In this document: positions 38,987 to 47,270 of the stretch, one piece after another
Position numbering within the stretch: position 1 is the stretch's first letter
Layout of the letters: each line of letters begins with the position of its first letter
Source of the DNA: BOG-224 sp963783505
GTDB lineage: Bacteria; Acidobacteriota; Terriglobia; Bryobacterales; Bryobacteraceae
Reading direction: 5' to 3'
Assembly: GCA_963783505.1 (NCBI GenBank)
Contig: CAWAOP010000019.1
Coordinates: 393,430 to 457,429, forward strand
Length of the DNA stretch: 64,000 bases
The notes under the pieces: generated by a model
Told to the model about the DNA's origin: nothing
The model's input: only the letters and a program-made list of their open reading frames with translations
Database searches by the model: none
Made by a program: the position numbers and the translations under genes

Positions 38987-40143
38987 TGCTTGCCGTCGCG
39001 GCCGTCGCGCTGGGAACCGCGATAGTCTTCTACATAGTCGCCGTGTATCCCCTGGCGCTGGCGTTCTCGCGGCGCCGGCCCCCGCGGATCGTTCACAAGG
39101 ACTTGAGCTTCCAGCCGACGGTTTCCATCATCGTGACCGTCTACAACGGCGAGGATTTTCTGCGCGACAAGCTGGATTCTCTTCTCGCCCTCGACTACCC
39201 CGCGAACCTGCGTGAAATCCTTGTAGTCTCGGACGGTTCCACCGACGCGAGCGATTCCATCGCCGAATCGTACATCCCCCGCGGCGTAAAGCTCGTGCGG
39301 GTTCCCCATGGCGGAAAGCCTGCCGCCTTGAACGCCGCGATCTCCCAGACGTCGGGTGAGATTCTGTTTCTGAACGACGTCCGCCAGCCCATAGACTCGA
39401 AAGCGCTTGCGCACCTCGCCGCAAACTTCGCCGATCCGGAAGTCGGCGCCGCCACGGGTGAATTGCGGTTCTTCCCCGATCCCAAGCACCCCGGCCCCAC
39501 CGGCGAGCAGACCTCTCTTCAACTGTACTGGCGCTACGAGCTTTGGGCGCGCTCGTGCCATAGCCGCATCCATTCGATCTTCAACACCACCGGCTGTATC
39601 TACGCCATACGGCGGACGCTCGCCGATCCAATTCCTCCCGATACGCTCGCCGATGACGCCGTGATCCCCCTGCGGGCGTACCTGCGAGGCTACCGCGTCA
39701 TATTCGAGCCGGCCGCCGTGGCTTTCGATTACCCCACCGAGGAAGGATGGGAGTTTCAGCGCAAGCTACGAACGCTGGCCGGGCTATGGCAGGTTTACGC
39801 CCGGATCCCCGAACTGCTGACGAAGCGCAGCCGCATGCGTTGCCACTTCATCTCACACAAATTCCTGCGGCTGATCATGCCTTGGGCCATCCTGCTGGTG
39901 GTCGCCGGAACCGGCGGTTTGACGCTGGTCCCGCTGCGCAACGGACTGCTGGCCGCCGAAGGACTGGTAGCCGCCCTCGGCATTCTGGATACCGTGCTTC
40001 CGCTCCGCAATCCGCTGAAGCATCTCACGTCACCTTGCAAGACGTTCCTGGCGATGAACGCGGCCGCCCTCTTTTCGGTGATCGTGTTCCTGGTGCCGCC
40101 CGGAACGTTGTGGGGAACCACCAGGGTAAAGGTCCGCAGGTAA
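38986..40143 (+). CDS. Membrane GT2 glycosyltransferase
   Basis: 385 residues: N-terminal helix (1-25), GT-A domain with TVSIIVTVYNGEDFLRDKLDSLLALDYP, LVVSDGSTDASD, RVPHGGKPAALNAAI, ILFLNDVRQPIDS and DDAVIPLRAYLRGYRV, then two or three C-terminal helices. Resembles processive polysaccharide synthases of the NodC/IcaA sort; QRKLRTLAGLWQ stands where QxxRW is expected. ATG at 38986 overlaps the previous TGA. Third gene of the exopolysaccharide-type run. Confidence 0.92.
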   Translation: MLAVAAVALGTAIVFYIVAVYPLALAFSRRRPPRIVHKDLSFQPTVSIIVTVYNGEDFLRDKLDSLLALDYPANLREILVVSDGSTDASDSIAESYIPRGVKLVRVPHGGKPAALNAAISQTSGEILFLNDVRQPIDSKALAHLAANFADPEVGAATGELRFFPDPKHPGPTGEQTSLQLYWRYELWARSCHSRIHSIFNTTGCIYAIRRTLADPIPPDTLADDAVIPLRAYLRGYRVIFEPAAVAFDYPTEEGWEFQRKLRTLAGLWQVYARIPELLTKRSRMRCHFISHKFLRLIMPWAILLVVAGTGGLTLVPLRNGLLAAEGLVAALGILDTVLPLRNPLKHLTSPCKTFLAMNAAALFSVIVFLVPPGTLWGTTRVKVRR

Positions 40144-40164
40144 ACCGGATTCCGTCAGGAATCG

Positions 40165-40210
40165 CCTGGCGCCGAGTAACACGTGAACCTGGCGCCGAGT
40201 CACACGTGAA
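40165..40210. repeat. 23-bp tandem repeat, two copies
   Basis: Two adjacent 23-base units (40165-40187 and 40188-40210) differ at one base (AGTAACACG versus AGTCACACG). They sit between the convergent GT2 and HIT genes and touch the HIT stop codon. Confidence 0.8.
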
Positions 40211-40696
40211 CTATCGCTCGCCGAAGGCCCGATGCATCCGTTCCCAGGTGACAGACAAATCCTCCGGCAGGACGCGCGTTTCACCAACTGAGGTTATGAA
40301 GCTTGTATCGCCCGTCCAGCGCGGCATTGCGTGCACGTGGACATGACCGGCTACGCCGGCGCCTGCGCTCTTGCCGAGGTTAATGCCCATGTTCAAGCCA
40401 TCGGGGTGGTAGATCTCGCGCAGGACCTTCTCCGCCTCGCGCACCAGAAGGATAGTCTCATGGAGCGTCTCTTCCGGCAGCTCGGTGAGCGAGGCCGCGT
40501 GCGCGTAGGGGACGACCATCAGATGGCCGTTCGTATAGGGGTAGCGGTTCAGGATGACGAAGTTCCGTTGCGCACGGAACACCACCAGCGATTCGGGGCC
40601 CGGCTGCGCTTCCGCGGCCCGGCAAAACACGCACCCTTCCGGCTCCCCGGCCGCGGTGATGTACTGATAGCGCCAGGGAGTCCAGAGGTAATCCAT
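40211..40696 (-). CDS. HIT-family nucleotide hydrolase/phosphorylase
   Basis: 161 residues. The histidine triad is HVHVHAMPRW near residue 118; CVFCRAAE near the N-terminus is a zinc-ligand pair; LNRYPYTNGHLMVVPYAH is typical. Resembles AP4A phosphorylase-like HIT proteins. Cytoplasmic, acting on dinucleoside polyphosphates or adenylated compounds. Confidence 0.93.
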   Translation of the reverse strand: MDYLWTPWRYQYITAAGEPEGCVFCRAAEAQPGPESLVVFRAQRNFVILNRYPYTNGHLMVVPYAHAASLTELPEETLHETILLVREAEKVLREIYHPDGLNMGINLGKSAGAGVAGHVHVHAMPRWTGDTSFITSVGETRVLPEDLSVTWERMHRAFGER

Positions 40697-40715
40697 GCCT
40701 TTCCCAAACGGGGTT

Positions 40716-41048
40716 CTACGCCTTCGGGGCTGCTTCGGCGGCTGCAGGCGGCTCCGAAAACGCCGGCGCGCCGGCGTGATTGACTACGTCTTTCAGTTCC
40801 CTGCTCGGCTTGAAATAAGGGATCTTTTTGGAGGGCACTTCCACGCGCGCGCCGGTCTTGGGGTTGCGCCCGATGCGCGGCTGGCGCTGGCGCGTTCGAA
40901 AGCTGCCGAATCCGCGGATTTCAATCTTGTCGCCCCCGCGGAGCGAACGGACGATGCTCTCGAAAATGGCCTCCACGATGACCTCCGATTCCTTCCGCGT
41001 CATCTCCACTACGCGGGAGACTTCTTCGATCAGATCGGCCTTCGTCAT
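40716..41048 (-). CDS. HU/IHF-family DNA-binding protein
   Basis: 110 residues: MTKADLIEEVSRVVEMTRKESEVIVEAIFESIVRSL, GDKIEIRGFGSFRTRQRQPRIGRNPKTG (the DNA-clasping arm), then VPSKKIPYFKPSRELKD. Closer to IHF-like proteins. An Ala/Pro-rich tail of about 20 residues is added. GAGGAG precedes the ATG. It follows rpsA, an order seen in many bacteria (rpsA-ihfB). Confidence 0.95.
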   Translation of the reverse strand: MTKADLIEEVSRVVEMTRKESEVIVEAIFESIVRSLRGGDKIEIRGFGSFRTRQRQPRIGRNPKTGARVEVPSKKIPYFKPSRELKDVVNHAGAPAFSEPPAAAEAAPKA

Positions 41049-41116
41049 CGCTTTCTCCTCTGTGCTTCAAACCGTTACGAAATCGCAGTATCGCTTGATT
41101 ATAGACGAAATGCAAG

Positions 41117-42853
41117 CTAGTCCTGGGCGCGGTCTCTGAGGCTCATGACCTCCTCGATGGTGGAGGTGGCGGCGTGAGCCTGACGCTGGTAATCGCTCAA
41201 CCTGCTCTTCTCCTCGTCGTCCACCGCCGCCCGCAAGCTCAAGCCGATTTTCTTCTCGGCCTCGCTCAGCTTGACGATTTTGAAATCCAACTCCTGCCCC
41301 ACTGACAATGGCGGAGTCTGGGTAGCCGGAGCGGCCCGGCCCCCCTGGCCGCGCCGCCCGCCGTGGCCGGGAACTTCGGAGAAGTGGCACAGGCCTTCGA
41401 CGCTCTCCGCCAGTTCCACGAAGGCCCCGAAGTTGGCCAGGCGGCAAACGCGCCCGCGCACCGTATCGCCCACCTGGTGGCTCTGGAAGAAACTCTCCCA
41501 CGCGTCCGGCTGAAGCTGCTTGACGCCCAGCGAAAGCCGGTGCGCCGCCGCATCGATGCTCAGAATGACCGCCTGGACCGTCTGTCCCTTCTTGAGGATT
41601 TCAGACGGGTGCTTCACGCGCTTGGTCCACGACAAATCCGAAACATGCACCAGGCCGTCGATGCCTTCCTCGATCTCCACGAAGGCGCCGAACTCGGTCA
41701 TATTGCGGACGCGCCCTTCGACTACCGATCCCACGCTATAGCGCGCATCCACCGTGGACCACGGGTTAGCCTCGAGTTGCTTCAACCCCAGCGAAATGCG
41801 GCGTTCCTTCGGATGCACCTCCAGAACCACCGCCTCCACCTGGTCGCCCGGCTTCACCACTTTCGACGGATGCTTCATGCGCCGCGACCACGTCATCTCG
41901 CTGATGTGAATCAGCCCTTCGACGCCGGGCTCGAGTTCCACGAAAGCGCCGTAATCGGTGACATTCACCACCCGGCCGATCACGCGCGAGCCCACGGCGT
42001 ACCGTTGCTCCAAGGTTTCCCAGGGATCGGGCTGTAATTGCTTCACGCCGAGCGATACGCGCTCCTTGGTGCGGTCGAACTTCAGTATCTTGACCGAAAT
42101 CTCGTCGCCCACGTGCAGGACTTCCGAAGGATGGATCACGCGGCCGTAGGAGAGATCCGTGACGTGCAGTAAGCCGTCTATGCCGCCGAGGTCCACGAAC
42201 GCGCCGTATTCGGTGAGGTTCTTGACTACGCCGGTCACTACGGCGCCTTCGGCGAGATGATCCAGCGTATCGTTCTTGCGGACCGAGATCTCTTCCTCGA
42301 GGGCAAGCTTGCGCGAGACCACAACGTTGCCGCGGCGGCGGTTGAGCTTAATGATCTTGACCGGGATATCCTGCCCGATCAGCGAGTCGAGGTTGTGCAC
42401 CGGACGCGGATCGGCCTGCGAACCCGGCATGAAAGCCTTGACGCCCACATCGACCGCCAAGCCACCCTTGATCCGGCCCAGCACATGGCCGGAAACGATG
42501 AGTTGTTCGCGGTAGGCTTTTTCCAGGTTGTCCCAAACGCGCAGGCGCGCCGCGCGCGTATGAGAGAGCATGACGTAGCCTTCCGGCTGTTCGCCACGCT
42601 CGATCATTACGTCTACGGTGTCGCCGGGTTGGACAGTGACTTCTCCTCGCGCGTTTCGAAACTCCTCGATCGGAACAATGCCTTCGCTCTTGTATCCGAA
42701 ATCGACGATGACATCTTTGGCGGTGATGCTGAGGACGATTCCCGGCAGGACTTCGTCGGCCGCGGGCGGGGCGAACTGGGTGTAGTCTTCGAGAAGGTCC
42801 TCGTAGTTATCGGGAACCGGCTGTTCCACCTGCCCGTTGTTGTCCGCCGCCAT
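41117..42853 (-). CDS. rpsA: 30S ribosomal protein S1
   Basis: 578 residues with six S1 RNA-binding repeats, starting at about residues 30, 115, 205, 290, 375 and 465 (for example VVKNLTEYGAFVDLGGIDGLLHV, VVNVTDYGAFVELEPGVEGLIHISEMTW, VRNMTEFGAFVEIEEGIDGLVHVSDLSW). The first two diverge, as in standard S1. ATG at 42853 has GGAGG 5 bases upstream; the ORF extends further but only through the leader. Brings mRNA to the ribosome. Confidence 0.97.
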   Translation of the reverse strand: MAADNNGQVEQPVPDNYEDLLEDYTQFAPPAADEVLPGIVLSITAKDVIVDFGYKSEGIVPIEEFRNARGEVTVQPGDTVDVMIERGEQPEGYVMLSHTRAARLRVWDNLEKAYREQLIVSGHVLGRIKGGLAVDVGVKAFMPGSQADPRPVHNLDSLIGQDIPVKIIKLNRRRGNVVVSRKLALEEEISVRKNDTLDHLAEGAVVTGVVKNLTEYGAFVDLGGIDGLLHVTDLSYGRVIHPSEVLHVGDEISVKILKFDRTKERVSLGVKQLQPDPWETLEQRYAVGSRVIGRVVNVTDYGAFVELEPGVEGLIHISEMTWSRRMKHPSKVVKPGDQVEAVVLEVHPKERRISLGLKQLEANPWSTVDARYSVGSVVEGRVRNMTEFGAFVEIEEGIDGLVHVSDLSWTKRVKHPSEILKKGQTVQAVILSIDAAAHRLSLGVKQLQPDAWESFFQSHQVGDTVRGRVCRLANFGAFVELAESVEGLCHFSEVPGHGGRRGQGGRAAPATQTPPLSVGQELDFKIVKLSEAEKKIGLSLRAAVDDEEKSRLSDYQRQAHAATSTIEEVMSLRDRAQD

Positions 42854-43043
42854 GACGCCTCCGCCAGCCGTCCGCGCGCGGTCGTCAACAGGGTTCGAAG
42901 AAGTTATGACTTGCGCCGGCGCATAATATCGCCCCGACGCGCCCTTCACCGAGCGCCATGTTATGCGAGACCGCCCGCCAACTGCCAGCAAACCGTTGTG
43001 AGATCAGTATGTTAGCAAATATACGCCGAGATGTTCCAAAATG

Positions 43044-43562
43044 TCAACGGGACGCCGCCGTCGAAGCGTGGCCGCTCTCCGTGATACCCGGACGGCCGAG
43101 ACGGCGCATGACGGAAAGCACGCTACCGGGATACTCGGGAGCCGCGTTATACAGGCGGAGCTTGCCCTCGAGGGTCCTCCGGGAGTACGCATCGGTATGG
43201 GTCAGTTGGTAGGCGACGGCATGGATGGCGGCGGCTGGCGTCGGGAACCGCGCATGGCCAGAGTCCCATCCGAAATAGTTGTTGCCCGGGGCCGCCTTGC
43301 CGCCCGTTGTCTCTATGTAGGAGATACTCGGCAAGAGACGCCAATCCAATGAATTATCGTCGGAAGCCTCAAGAAAAGTTTCGGCATATTCAGCCGCCGG
43401 GCAGGCGCTGTCCGCGAAGAACTGCCGCAACCGGGAAAGCCGCGGATCGCCGGAGTAGTCCGGAGCGGGCGGATGCGCCGTACGCGGAGGCGAGATGGCT
43501 GAGGGCAGGCACATCGCTCCCGCGACGAATACCAACCCCGGACGCAAAAACCGTTTCATCAT
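43044..43562 (-). CDS. Small secreted glucosaminidase/lysozyme-like protein
   Basis: 172 residues. Signal peptide MMKRFLRPGLVFVAGAMCLPSA, then LDWRLLPSISYIETTGGKAAPGNNYFGWDSG and AAIHAVAYQLTHTDAYSRRTLEGKLRLYN, resembling the catalytic core of glucosaminidase/lysozyme-like peptidoglycan hydrolases, with the Glu in SYIETTGG the candidate catalytic acid. AGGAGG precedes the ATG. Stands alone downstream of rpsA on the same strand. Confidence 0.75.
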   Translation of the reverse strand: MMKRFLRPGLVFVAGAMCLPSAISPPRTAHPPAPDYSGDPRLSRLRQFFADSACPAAEYAETFLEASDDNSLDWRLLPSISYIETTGGKAAPGNNYFGWDSGHARFPTPAAAIHAVAYQLTHTDAYSRRTLEGKLRLYNAAPEYPGSVLSVMRRLGRPGITESGHASTAASR

Positions 43563-43891
43563 AAACCCCTCCTCGTTACAATCGGGAACTTCGTGAACCG
43601 CCAGGCGTTGATGGGCCGGGGCCAGGACGGGAGCCGAAGCCCCCCAAACGGATCGTGGTCTACGTGGACGACATTAGAAAAGATTATACCAGACCGGCCA
43701 TCCCAGACCATCCGGACTGCCAACTGGCCAACAGCGTGAGGAGCGGCCCAGAAAGGCGCCCCGCCCCGCCGCGGAACCTGCGATACTAGTACGGCAGAGG
43801 CCTGCCAGTGGCCGCCGCATGCGCACTTCCCCTATGGCGAAGTTTGCGCAAGTAGCTTAAAGTGTTAGTGAAGCAAGTGGTTGAGGTCAAT
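43563..43891. other. Intergenic region, no gene seen
   Basis: 329 bases between the divergent hydrolase and TPR genes. A GATTATACC stretch at about 43684 is a possible -10. No tRNA fold or repeat was recognised. Confidence 0.4.
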
Positions 43892-46252
43892 ATGCGCCCG
43901 ATTCGTTCGATTACGTTGGTCCTCTCGGCCATTCTCGTTTTGGCGTCGTGCGGCCGCAATCCAAACGTGACCAAGCAGCGTTACCTGGAGAGCGGCAACA
44001 AGTACTTCGAGAAGCAGCGGTACAAGGAAGCTACCATCCAGTACCGGAACGCTCTCAAAGCCGATCCCCGCTTCGGGGAGGCGCATTACCGATTGGCTCT
44101 CACGTACTTGAAGCTCCAGCCGCCCAGCCTTCCCAATGCGCTCAAAGAACTGCGCCGCGCGGTGGAACTGCTGAAGGGCCAGCCCGATTACTACGAGGCG
44201 CTGGTCAGAATGACCGAGATCTACCTAAGCCCGGGGGCCTCGCGCAATAAGCAGCTCATGGATGAAGCGGAAAAGAATTGCAAGGAACTGCTCGCGCACG
44301 ATCCAAAGTCGTTCGACGGCCTGCGACTGTCCGGCGATTTGAACTACCTTCGTGGAGCCGAGGCCGCTCGGGAGCGGAAGGCGGACGACGCCAAGCAACT
44401 GCTGGCCGATGCCATCGGTTTTTACAAGCAGGCCGATGCAGTTAAACCCGGCGACCAGGGCGTGAACCTCATGCTGGCCCGCGCATCCGAGGCGATCGGC
44501 GATGCCGCGGCCGCCGAAGGGTACTTCAAGGCGGCCCTCTCAAAGAACAAGGCCGCCATGGAGGCTTACCGCGATCTGTACACTCTGCTCTGGGTCGAAA
44601 ACAAAAGAGCAGAGGCCGAAGCTCTTCTGCAAAACGGCTTCAAGGATAATCCTAAACAGTTCACTTTTCTGATTTGGCTGGCCGAACAATACGAGGCCGA
44701 GCATCGCCGTGACGACATGCTCAAGGTGCTTGGGCAGTTGGAGTCCAAGTCGAGCGAGTACCCGCGAGCCTACCTCGACGTGGGAGATTTCTATCTCAGA
44801 ACGGGAGATGGCGATTCAGCCGTCAAGGAGTACAGGCAGGGGACCACGAAGGACGCCAAGAACAAGGCTGTCTACGAGAAGCGCATGGTCGAAGTTCTGA
44901 TGCGCCAAGGGAAACGGGGCGAGGCGGCCGACGTAAACGCCCAGATTCTGAAGGATAATCCCACCGACGCGGACGCTCGCGGAGTTGCGGCAACCTTGAT
45001 GCTGGATAAGGGCGACGTAACCAAGGCCCTGCTCGAACTCCAACGCGTGGTTTCGCAGACTCCCGATAACTTTGTGGAGCGTTATAACCTGGGGCGCGCG
45101 TACTTCCTGCACGGCGACGTCGAGCAGGCGCGGCAACAGTTCCAAAAGGCCATCGACCTGAGGCCCGATTATCTGCTGGCTCGGATCGATCTCGGCCGTT
45201 TGCAGACCTCGCACGGCGACTACGATGCGGCGCTTCGCACGGCCGCCGATATCCTGAAGCTCGACCCGAACAGCGCCGCCGCCAAGCTGATCGAATCGGC
45301 AGCCCTGATGGGCGAAAAGAAGTTCGGCGATTCGCGCAAAACTCTTGAGGAGATGGCGAAGAAGAATCCCAACTCCGGCGACGTAGTATTCCAGATGGCG
45401 GTCGTCGACCTTGCCGATACAAAGTACAAGGAGGCCCTGGACGAGTTCCGCCGCGCTTACCAGATGAATCCCACCAACGCCCGCGGGCTGATGGGCATGG
45501 TGGAAACCTATATGGCGCAGAACCAGGTGGACCAGGCGATCCAACTCCTGGAGGCCGAATCGGCCAAGGCGCCTTCCCGTATGGATATCCGCCTGGCGAT
45601 CGGGAACGTCGCGGTCCGCGCCGGCCGTTACGATATGGCGATCTCGGAATTCCAGAAAGTCCTGGGCTCCACGGAAAAGGGCAGCAAGCAACAGGGAGAA
45701 ATGAACCTGCGCATCGGCGAGACGTACCGTCGCAAGGGCGATTACCAGAACGGCGTCGCCTCGTTACAGGCAGCTAGGCAAACGCTTCCGGACGACGAGC
45801 GCGTTCTCAGCACGCTCGGCCTGACGCTGGACGAGGCTCAGCGCTTTCCGGAGGCCCGGCAGGTCTACGAAGCGGCGCTCAAGGGCGATCCGAATAACGG
45901 CTCGGTGCTGAACAACCTGGCATACTTGCTGACCGAACATGGCGGCGATATCGAACAGGCGCTCACCTACGCCCAGAAAGCCAAACAGGTTCTGCCGAAC
46001 CTCGGTGAAGTGGGCGATACGCTGGCATGGATCTACCTGAAGAAGAACCTTCCCGATAAGGCCCTGGAGATACTCGACCCTCTAGTCCAGAAGACTCCCG
46101 GTCAAGCGACCTGGCGCTACCATTTAGGGCTGGCGCTCGTTCAGAAGGGCGACCGCACGCGCGCGCAGAACGAGCTTGCGAAGGCGCTCAACAGCAGTAC
46201 GAGCAAGGCGGAGAAGGATCAAATCCAGCAGGCCATGGCCAGGCTGCGGTAG
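43892..46252 (+). CDS. Large TPR-repeat lipoprotein
   Basis: About 786 residues. Lipoprotein signal MRPIRSITLVLSAILVLASC with lipobox LASC; ATG at 43892 after TGAGG-like spacing, chosen over an upstream GTG-type start that would spoil the signal. The rest is roughly 18-20 TPR units (NKYFEKQRYKEATIQYRNALKADP, YNLGRAYFLHGDVEQARQQFQKAIDLRPD, LNNLAYLLTEHGGDIEQALTYAQKAK). Similar to the PEP-CTERM-associated TPR lipoproteins of exopolysaccharide loci; likely an outer-membrane assembly scaffold. Confidence 0.9.
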   Translation: MRPIRSITLVLSAILVLASCGRNPNVTKQRYLESGNKYFEKQRYKEATIQYRNALKADPRFGEAHYRLALTYLKLQPPSLPNALKELRRAVELLKGQPDYYEALVRMTEIYLSPGASRNKQLMDEAEKNCKELLAHDPKSFDGLRLSGDLNYLRGAEAARERKADDAKQLLADAIGFYKQADAVKPGDQGVNLMLARASEAIGDAAAAEGYFKAALSKNKAAMEAYRDLYTLLWVENKRAEAEALLQNGFKDNPKQFTFLIWLAEQYEAEHRRDDMLKVLGQLESKSSEYPRAYLDVGDFYLRTGDGDSAVKEYRQGTTKDAKNKAVYEKRMVEVLMRQGKRGEAADVNAQILKDNPTDADARGVAATLMLDKGDVTKALLELQRVVSQTPDNFVERYNLGRAYFLHGDVEQARQQFQKAIDLRPDYLLARIDLGRLQTSHGDYDAALRTAADILKLDPNSAAAKLIESAALMGEKKFGDSRKTLEEMAKKNPNSGDVVFQMAVVDLADTKYKEALDEFRRAYQMNPTNARGLMGMVETYMAQNQVDQAIQLLEAESAKAPSRMDIRLAIGNVAVRAGRYDMAISEFQKVLGSTEKGSKQQGEMNLRIGETYRRKGDYQNGVASLQAARQTLPDDERVLSTLGLTLDEAQRFPEARQVYEAALKGDPNNGSVLNNLAYLLTEHGGDIEQALTYAQKAKQVLPNLGEVGDTLAWIYLKKNLPDKALEILDPLVQKTPGQATWRYHLGLALVQKGDRTRAQNELAKALNSSTSKAEKDQIQQAMARLR

Positions 46253-46274
46253 CCGCGGCGCTCGATCTCCGGTG

Positions 46275-47264
46275 TTAAGCGCTGCGGCCAGGGCGATAGC
46301 CGGGGCGCGCGTGAATGCGGTACTTCTTGCCGGGGTCCGAGATAATCTCGACCGCGATCTTGCGGAAACCCTCGTTGGGATTCGGCGCGGGGTAATACGT
46401 AATGGTGTACGCGTTACCCATGTCTTCCCGGATATCCTCGAAAGCTTCCACCTGGCTTTGCCACGTGCGCGCGAAATAGGATTTCCCCCCGGTGCGAGTC
46501 GCCATCCGGCGGAAGGCGGTGCTGGATATCGCGTCGTTACTCACTTCGCTCGTGGAGATCATGTAAATGGGGATTCCCTCGTCCTCCGCGACGGCGCCCA
46601 CATCGGCCGGAGACACCACGCTGGCATTATCCGGTCCATTGGAGAATACGATCACGCTCTTGCGCCCAGGCGCCTTGGCGGCGTCGCGCAGGGTAAGGAG
46701 CAGTGCGTTGTAGAGCGCGGTGTCGTCGCCGGCCACCGAGCTCCGCAAGCCCGAGATGGCCGCGTTGCGGTCGCGCGTAAGCGGCGCGGCGCGAGATAAA
46801 TCGCGGCTGAAGGTGTAGACGGCCACCGAATCCGCGCTATCCAGGCCGCGGATGAAATCCGCGATGGCGTCCTCGGCGTAGACAAAGGCGCGGTACATGA
46901 AATTGCTGGTATCGAACAGGATGAAGACGTTCGAGCCGACGAACGCGTCCGGGTTCGACAAGCCCGGGACTTCGCGCTCGCCCGTCAGCATGGGGCGCGT
47001 AACTCCATCCGGCGAAACGGCCAGCGGCGGCTTGGCCCCTTCCGCGAAGGTGACGATCCGCTGAGAAACGCCGTCTTCCAGAATCTTGAAATCGGCGGGC
47101 CTTAATCCGTTGACATAGTGGTTTTTGCTATCGGTCACGGTGAAAGCCAGCACCACCATGTCGACCTTGACACGGAAGAGCGGGCGCTGGCGGTTGTTAT
47201 CCTGCGCCATTAGGCATCGCGGCGCGGCGGCCATTGCTAGCAAATCTCGCCGGGTTATTCTCAT
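46275..47264 (-). CDS. VWFA-related Acidobacterial-domain protein (TIGR03436)
   Basis: 329 residues. N-terminal RRDLLAMAAA looks like a twin-arginine signal. VDMVVLAFTVTDSKNHYVNGLRPADFKILEDGVSQRIVTF is the TIGR03436 start; NVFILFDTSNFM is the MIDAS strand, with Phe where the second Ser of DxSxS is expected, so metal binding may be weak. YTITYYPAPNPNEGFRKIAVEI closes the domain. Seven bases after the upstream 47271-50667 gene, so the two form an operon. Confidence 0.92.
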   Translation of the reverse strand: MRITRRDLLAMAAAPRCLMAQDNNRQRPLFRVKVDMVVLAFTVTDSKNHYVNGLRPADFKILEDGVSQRIVTFAEGAKPPLAVSPDGVTRPMLTGEREVPGLSNPDAFVGSNVFILFDTSNFMYRAFVYAEDAIADFIRGLDSADSVAVYTFSRDLSRAAPLTRDRNAAISGLRSSVAGDDTALYNALLLTLRDAAKAPGRKSVIVFSNGPDNASVVSPADVGAVAEDEGIPIYMISTSEVSNDAISSTAFRRMATRTGGKSYFARTWQSQVEAFEDIREDMGNAYTITYYPAPNPNEGFRKIAVEIISDPGKKYRIHARPGYRPGRSA

Positions 47265-47270
47265 AGTTCC

